NCBI GenBank assembly: GCA_046597185.1
Contig: JBKJLF010000308.1
Span: forward strand, 1-8,911
Direction: 5' to 3'
From: CAMBDR01 sp046597185
GTDB lineage: Bacteria; Pseudomonadota; Gammaproteobacteria; Burkholderiales; Burkholderiaceae_D
Length of the DNA: 8,911 bases
Part shown: piece by piece, positions 6,463 through 8,911 of the stretch
Position numbering within the stretch: the stretch's first letter is position 1
Layout: the number at the start of each line of letters is the position of its first letter
The notes under the pieces: generated by a model
The model's input: the letters and a program-made list of their open reading frames with translations, nothing else
Database searches by the model: none
What the model was told of the DNA's origin: nothing
Made by a program: the position numbers and the translations under genes

Positions 6463-7662
6463 TTACGCGCCAAGTGGCGGTGGTACAGAATTAGGGGCCG
6501 CTGGCGGCACTTGCGCTACCGTGTTCAGTGGGTTCAGTGGGTCCAGTTCGGGCGGTACATCGATTTCGGTTGGCAAAATCGGCCGCATCCCGCCACGTTG
6601 TTTAAACATGCGCAACTGGAACACATAGGCCAGCACTTCGGCTACGGCGGTGTAGAGTGCCTGCGGGATTTCATCGCCGATTTCGGTATGTTTAAACAGT
6701 GCCCGTGCCAGTGGTGGCGCTTCCAGCAGGGGCACGTTGTTTTCTTTGGCCAATTCGCGGATTTTGGCAGCCACTTCATCAGCCCCCTTGGCCACCACTT
6801 GCGGCGCGCCCATTTTGCCTTCGGCGTATTTCAGGGCCACCGCGTAGTGGGTAGGATTGGTGACCACCACATCGGCCGTTGGCACGGCGGCCATCATGCG
6901 TTTTCTGGCCATTTCGCGTTGCAACTGGCGAATCCGCGCCTTGATTTGCGGGTTACCGTCGGATTCTTTGGATTCCTGAATCACTTCTTGCCGGGTCATT
7001 TTCATTTTGTCGGCATAATGCCAGAGTTGGTAGGGGCCGTCGATTGCAGCGATGACCGCCATACCGCCGGTGAGTGCCAAAAAGGTGACCACCATCAAAT
7101 GCCCGGCATGCATGATGGCTTGTTGTAGCGGCTCGACCGCGAGGGCGACAATTTGATCTTTTTCCGCCATAATCACCACCCAGGCGATACTACCGACGAT
7201 GATGGTTTTAATTATCGCCTTGAGCAATTCGACCAAGGAATTTTTGGAAAATAAATTACCGATGCCCTTCAAGGGGTTCATGCGGCCAAAATTGGGCATC
7301 AAGGATTTGGTGCTAAACAGCCAACCGCCGATGACGAGCGGGGAAGCGATGGCCACGGCCATGATAATCAAGCCGATTGGCACGCAGATCAACAACAACT
7401 GCACTACATCATTCAAGATGCGTTCGTACAAAAGGTGGGGGTCAAACACTTGCTCGCGCGGCAAGGACAGACTGGCAATCAGGATGCGATTGAGTTCAGC
7501 CACAATTTTGCCGCCCCACATCCACATGCCTACGCCAGCCGTCATCAGCACGGTAAAAGTCGTGATTTCGCGCGAACGCGGCACGTCCCCCTCTTCACGC
7601 GCCTGTTCCAGGCGCCTCTCAGAGGCCGGTTCGGTCTTTTCGGCGTCGCTATCTTCTGCCAT
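6463..7662 (-). CDS. flhB: Flagellar biosynthesis protein FlhB
   Basis: FlhB is the inner-membrane substrate-specificity switch of flagellar export: self-cleavage in its cytoplasmic domain allows the change from rod/hook to filament export. The start at ATG 7662 gives 399 residues beginning MAEDSDAEKTEPASERRLEQ, the typical FlhB N-terminus. It also places the autocleavage motif NPTH at N269-P270, the same numbering as in Salmonella FlhB. An in-frame TTG at 7674 would add four residues (MSAT) and cannot be excluded. Four hydrophobic segments lie roughly at 36-60, 85-115, 145-170 and 180-210. The cytoplasmic domain follows, with VVVTNPTHYAVALKY and PLARALFKHTEIGDEIP. A Pro-rich tail of some 30 residues (EIDVPPELDPLNPLN onward) is less conserved. 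It is the first gene of the flhBA operon; no sigma-28 or sigma-54 site was recognised upstream. Confidence 0.97.
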   Translation of the reverse strand: MAEDSDAEKTEPASERRLEQAREEGDVPRSREITTFTVLMTAGVGMWMWGGKIVAELNRILIASLSLPREQVFDPHLLYERILNDVVQLLLICVPIGLIIMAVAIASPLVIGGWLFSTKSLMPNFGRMNPLKGIGNLFSKNSLVELLKAIIKTIIVGSIAWVVIMAEKDQIVALAVEPLQQAIMHAGHLMVVTFLALTGGMAVIAAIDGPYQLWHYADKMKMTRQEVIQESKESDGNPQIKARIRQLQREMARKRMMAAVPTADVVVTNPTHYAVALKYAEGKMGAPQVVAKGADEVAAKIRELAKENNVPLLEAPPLARALFKHTEIGDEIPQALYTAVAEVLAYVFQLRMFKQRGGMRPILPTEIDVPPELDPLNPLNTVAQVPPAAPNSVPPPLGA

Positions 7663-7747
7663 GGTTGCACTCAAATTGCTGATGATGAATGTTGATTATG
7701 GCAGGGGGGGAGGCAAGTTGATCTGAAGAATAAAGCGGGAAAGTGGG

Positions 7748-7792
7748 GCTTGCTTGGTAAAACGGGGGCGGGCGGCATTTACGCGAGCAAGC
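7748..7792. repeat. Nested inverted repeat upstream of flhB
   Basis: GCTTGCT (7748-7754) pairs with AGCAAGC (7786-7792), and inside them GTAAA (7757-7761) pairs with TTTAC (7778-7782). This gives 12 base pairs with a 2x3 internal loop and a 16-nt apical loop, which is G-rich on the plus strand and C-rich on the minus. It lies 86 bp upstream of the flhB start and could be an operator or an mRNA structure in the flhB leader. No U-tract follows it on either strand, so a terminator is unlikely. Confidence 0.5.
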
Positions 7793-7976
7793 CGATGAAA
7801 TCTGCGAATCCTAGGCCCAATTTTGCAAATCAAGTTTATGGCTACTTGGCCGTTAATCATGTCATATCAATGAAAGCGTAAAGTACGATTGATTTGCTTG
7901 CCTGTTGTAAAAAATGACCCTTTTGGAAAAATTCCTTTATACCCTGCCATTGGTTGTGCTATCCTCAGAAGAGTGA

Positions 7977-8004
7977 TTGACAATTTCCACAAGGAAACTA
8001 AAAT
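7977..8004 (+). promoter_or_regulatory. Sigma-70 promoter of the Panacea gene
   Basis: A perfect TTGACA (7977-7982) is followed after 16 nt by TAAAAT (7999-8004), five of six matches to the -10 consensus. Transcription should begin near 8011, about 30 nt before the ATG at 8042. This supports that ATG over the longer in-frame start at 7889, which lies upstream of the promoter. Confidence 0.7.
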
Positions 8005-8041
8005 ACCCATTACTTCCACTCTTTTTTACCCGAGTTCCACC

Positions 8042-8602
8042 ATGGAAAACGCAACCCACACTGCCGCAATGATCGTTTCCAGTTCTTATACCCAAGGATT
8101 GGAGCCGACGCCTCATAGTTTGTACGCTTTACTGTACTATTTACAGGGGTGGCACAAGGCATTGCTTGGTCAATGGTGCTTTGACGAAGAAATCGAGATT
8201 TTGGAAGATGCGCCCTTTGTGCAAGATGTCTACCATGAATTGGGTTACGTCTACCGCCAGGGAAAACGCTTAAGTGATGCGAAATTCACTATCAACAATC
8301 TATTAATTGGCGCATTAGTCAATACGTATGGTAGACTTCCCACGTTAAAGCTGATGAATTTGTTCAAGCACGATGCGCATCTCCATCAGCTACAAACATC
8401 GACTTCCCCCCATGCCATTTTGATGCCCAAACCCATGATTGCACAACTTTTTTCTACCGGCGAATTGCAAGATAATGAAAAAATCCACCGCCAATTCCTG
8501 GACAGTTGGTACGCGCAAAAATATAGCGCAAGCGACTGGACGCCTCAGGTTACGGCGTCCCCCGAAACCTTGAAGGCCGTTGAGCAATTCATTCTGGAAT
8601 AA
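8042..8602 (+). CDS. Panacea/DUF4065 (SocA-like) domain protein, possible antitoxin
   Basis: The 186-residue product looks like a divergent member of the Panacea (DUF4065, SocA-like) family. Members include SocA, the ClpX adaptor antitoxin of Caulobacter, and the antitoxins of many PanAT toxin-antitoxin pairs. The supporting stretch is TPHSLYALLYYLQGWHKALL near 23-42, then GQWCFDEEIEILEDAPFVQDVYHELG, which parallels the family pattern of KLLYYAQGWHLAL, F-DE-IEAW, GPV, and VY. A second half with LLIGALVNTYGRLPTLKLMNLFKHD parallels the later helices. The usual KLQKL and GPV are altered to HSLYAL and APF, so it is a distant member. No HTH or other extra domain is seen. The ATG at 8042 is chosen for its promoter and for homology beginning just after it; its ribosome binding site is weak. 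The gene looks more AT-rich by eye than its neighbours. An 81-residue ORF follows 11 bp later. Confidence 0.72.
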   Translation: MENATHTAAMIVSSSYTQGLEPTPHSLYALLYYLQGWHKALLGQWCFDEEIEILEDAPFVQDVYHELGYVYRQGKRLSDAKFTINNLLIGALVNTYGRLPTLKLMNLFKHDAHLHQLQTSTSPHAILMPKPMIAQLFSTGELQDNEKIHRQFLDSWYAQKYSASDWTPQVTASPETLKAVEQFILE

Positions 8603-8613
8603 GTTGCGAGCCT

Positions 8614-8859
8614 ATGCACTATACCTATGCTGGAAAAGCTTTGGTCAAAGTACCCAAGCTCCCCACGGCTACACAAGCCTTCATTGAAACCCTGCGCCCC
8701 CATTTACACAAGATTTTGCATAAATGCACCGTTGTATCGCCACCGGGTGCCGCGCCAACGGAATATTGCATTGCAGTCCCTCAGATTGCGTATAACATCT
8801 TCTTTTATGTCCAACCTGGAGCCATGGCTGCCGTTATTTATGACATCGAAGCAATTTAA
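8614..8859 (+). CDS. Hypothetical protein, 81 residues, possible partner of the Panacea protein
   Basis: The product is not recognised. It begins MHYTYAGKALVKVPKLPTAT, has a helical-looking basic middle (AFIETLRPHLHKILHKC) and a hydrophobic, strand-like C-terminal half (TEYCIAVPQIAYNIFFYVQP, then a final stretch ending IYDIEAI). It has no signal peptide and no clear membrane helix. The ATG at 8614 lies 11 bp after the stop of the Panacea gene with only a weak GCGAG-like ribosome binding site, so translational coupling to the upstream gene is likely. The size and position fit a small toxin whose antitoxin is the Panacea protein, but no toxin motif or catalytic residue can be pointed out. It ends 8 bp before the octamer repeat array. 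It could also be an unrelated short gene. Confidence 0.55.
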   Translation: MHYTYAGKALVKVPKLPTATQAFIETLRPHLHKILHKCTVVSPPGAAPTEYCIAVPQIAYNIFFYVQPGAMAAVIYDIEAI

Positions 8860-8867
8860 CAATATAT

Positions 8868-8911
8868 GGGAATTGGGGAATTGGGGAATTGGGGAATTGG
8901 GGAATTGGGGA
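8868..8911 (+). repeat. Octanucleotide tandem array (AATTGGGG)n, running off the window
   Basis: Five perfect copies of AATTGGGG (8871-8910) are preceded by GGG and followed by A at the window edge, so the array probably continues. Six G-runs spaced by the 4-nt AATT make it able to form an intramolecular G-quadruplex on the plus strand. It is noncoding in the frame of the 81-residue ORF, which ends at 8859. The unit is not a multiple of three, so any coding use would shift frame with copy number. Confidence 0.95.

Larger units (their letters stand above)
7663..8041. other. Divergent intergenic region between flhB and the Panacea gene
   Basis: This 379-bp stretch holds no convincing gene. It contains a run of seven G (7704-7710) in what would be the flhB leader, a nested inverted repeat at 7748-7792, and the promoter for the plus-strand gene at 7977-8004. 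No clear flagellar promoter (sigma-28 or sigma-54 type) for flhB was seen on the minus strand, and no convincing sigma-70 pair either. Confidence 0.6.

Noticed and set aside
6085..7128. 347-codon plus-strand open frame over flhA and flhB
   Set aside because: It is antisense to the two flagellar genes and spans their junction; its His-rich and Phe-rich translation is an antisense artefact.
7758..7798. Sigma-28 promoter suggested by GCCGATGA on the plus strand
   Set aside because: The TAAA element is 29 nt away instead of about 15, and it points away from flhB.
7889..8041. Longer N-terminus for the Panacea protein
   Set aside because: The consensus-like promoter at 7977-8004 lies inside this extension, and family similarity begins only after the ATG at 8042.

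Overview
The window looks like chromosomal DNA of a flagellated betaproteobacterium, most likely Burkholderiales. This rests on three things read by eye: ribosomal proteins L13 and S9 of the beta-type (S9 begins MIGNYNYGTGRRKSAVARVF), the gene order flhB-flhA, and a GC content near 50%. No database search was possible, so the genus is left open.

Layout. Positions 1-1000 hold the minus-strand rplM-rpsI operon, with a consensus sigma-70 promoter and a leader of about 90 nt. Positions 1085-2770 hold a secreted M28-family zinc metallopeptidase on the minus strand. A 263-bp divergent region with an FNR/Anr-like palindrome separates it from a plus-strand OsmC-family gene (3034-3474). A 140-bp gap with six phased 11-bp repeats and a hairpin around a perfect TATAAT leads to a DUF1993 gene (3615-4124). 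A 49-residue lipoprotein gene runs towards it on the minus strand (4133-4282). The flagellar export genes flhA and flhB fill 4338-7662 on the minus strand. A 379-bp divergent region then leads to a plus-strand pair: a divergent Panacea/DUF4065 (SocA-like) gene and an unrecognised 81-residue ORF. The window ends inside an AATTGGGG tandem array.

How the genes work together. L13 and S9 are cotranscribed ribosomal proteins. FlhB and FlhA are the substrate-switch and export-gate proteins of the flagellar type III apparatus. The usual downstream flagellar genes (flhF and others) are absent here. The peptidase, OsmC-like protein, DUF1993 protein and lipoprotein look like single-gene units. The Panacea gene and the small ORF could be a toxin-antitoxin pair, but only domain resemblance and gene arrangement support this.

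The most notable observations are these: rpsI has its penultimate Lys codon replaced by TAG, with the expected Arg codon and TAA still in place behind it; a possible new TA pair sits beside flhB; an array of six 11-bp direct repeats precedes the DUF1993 gene; and a G-quadruplex-capable octamer array lies at the right edge.
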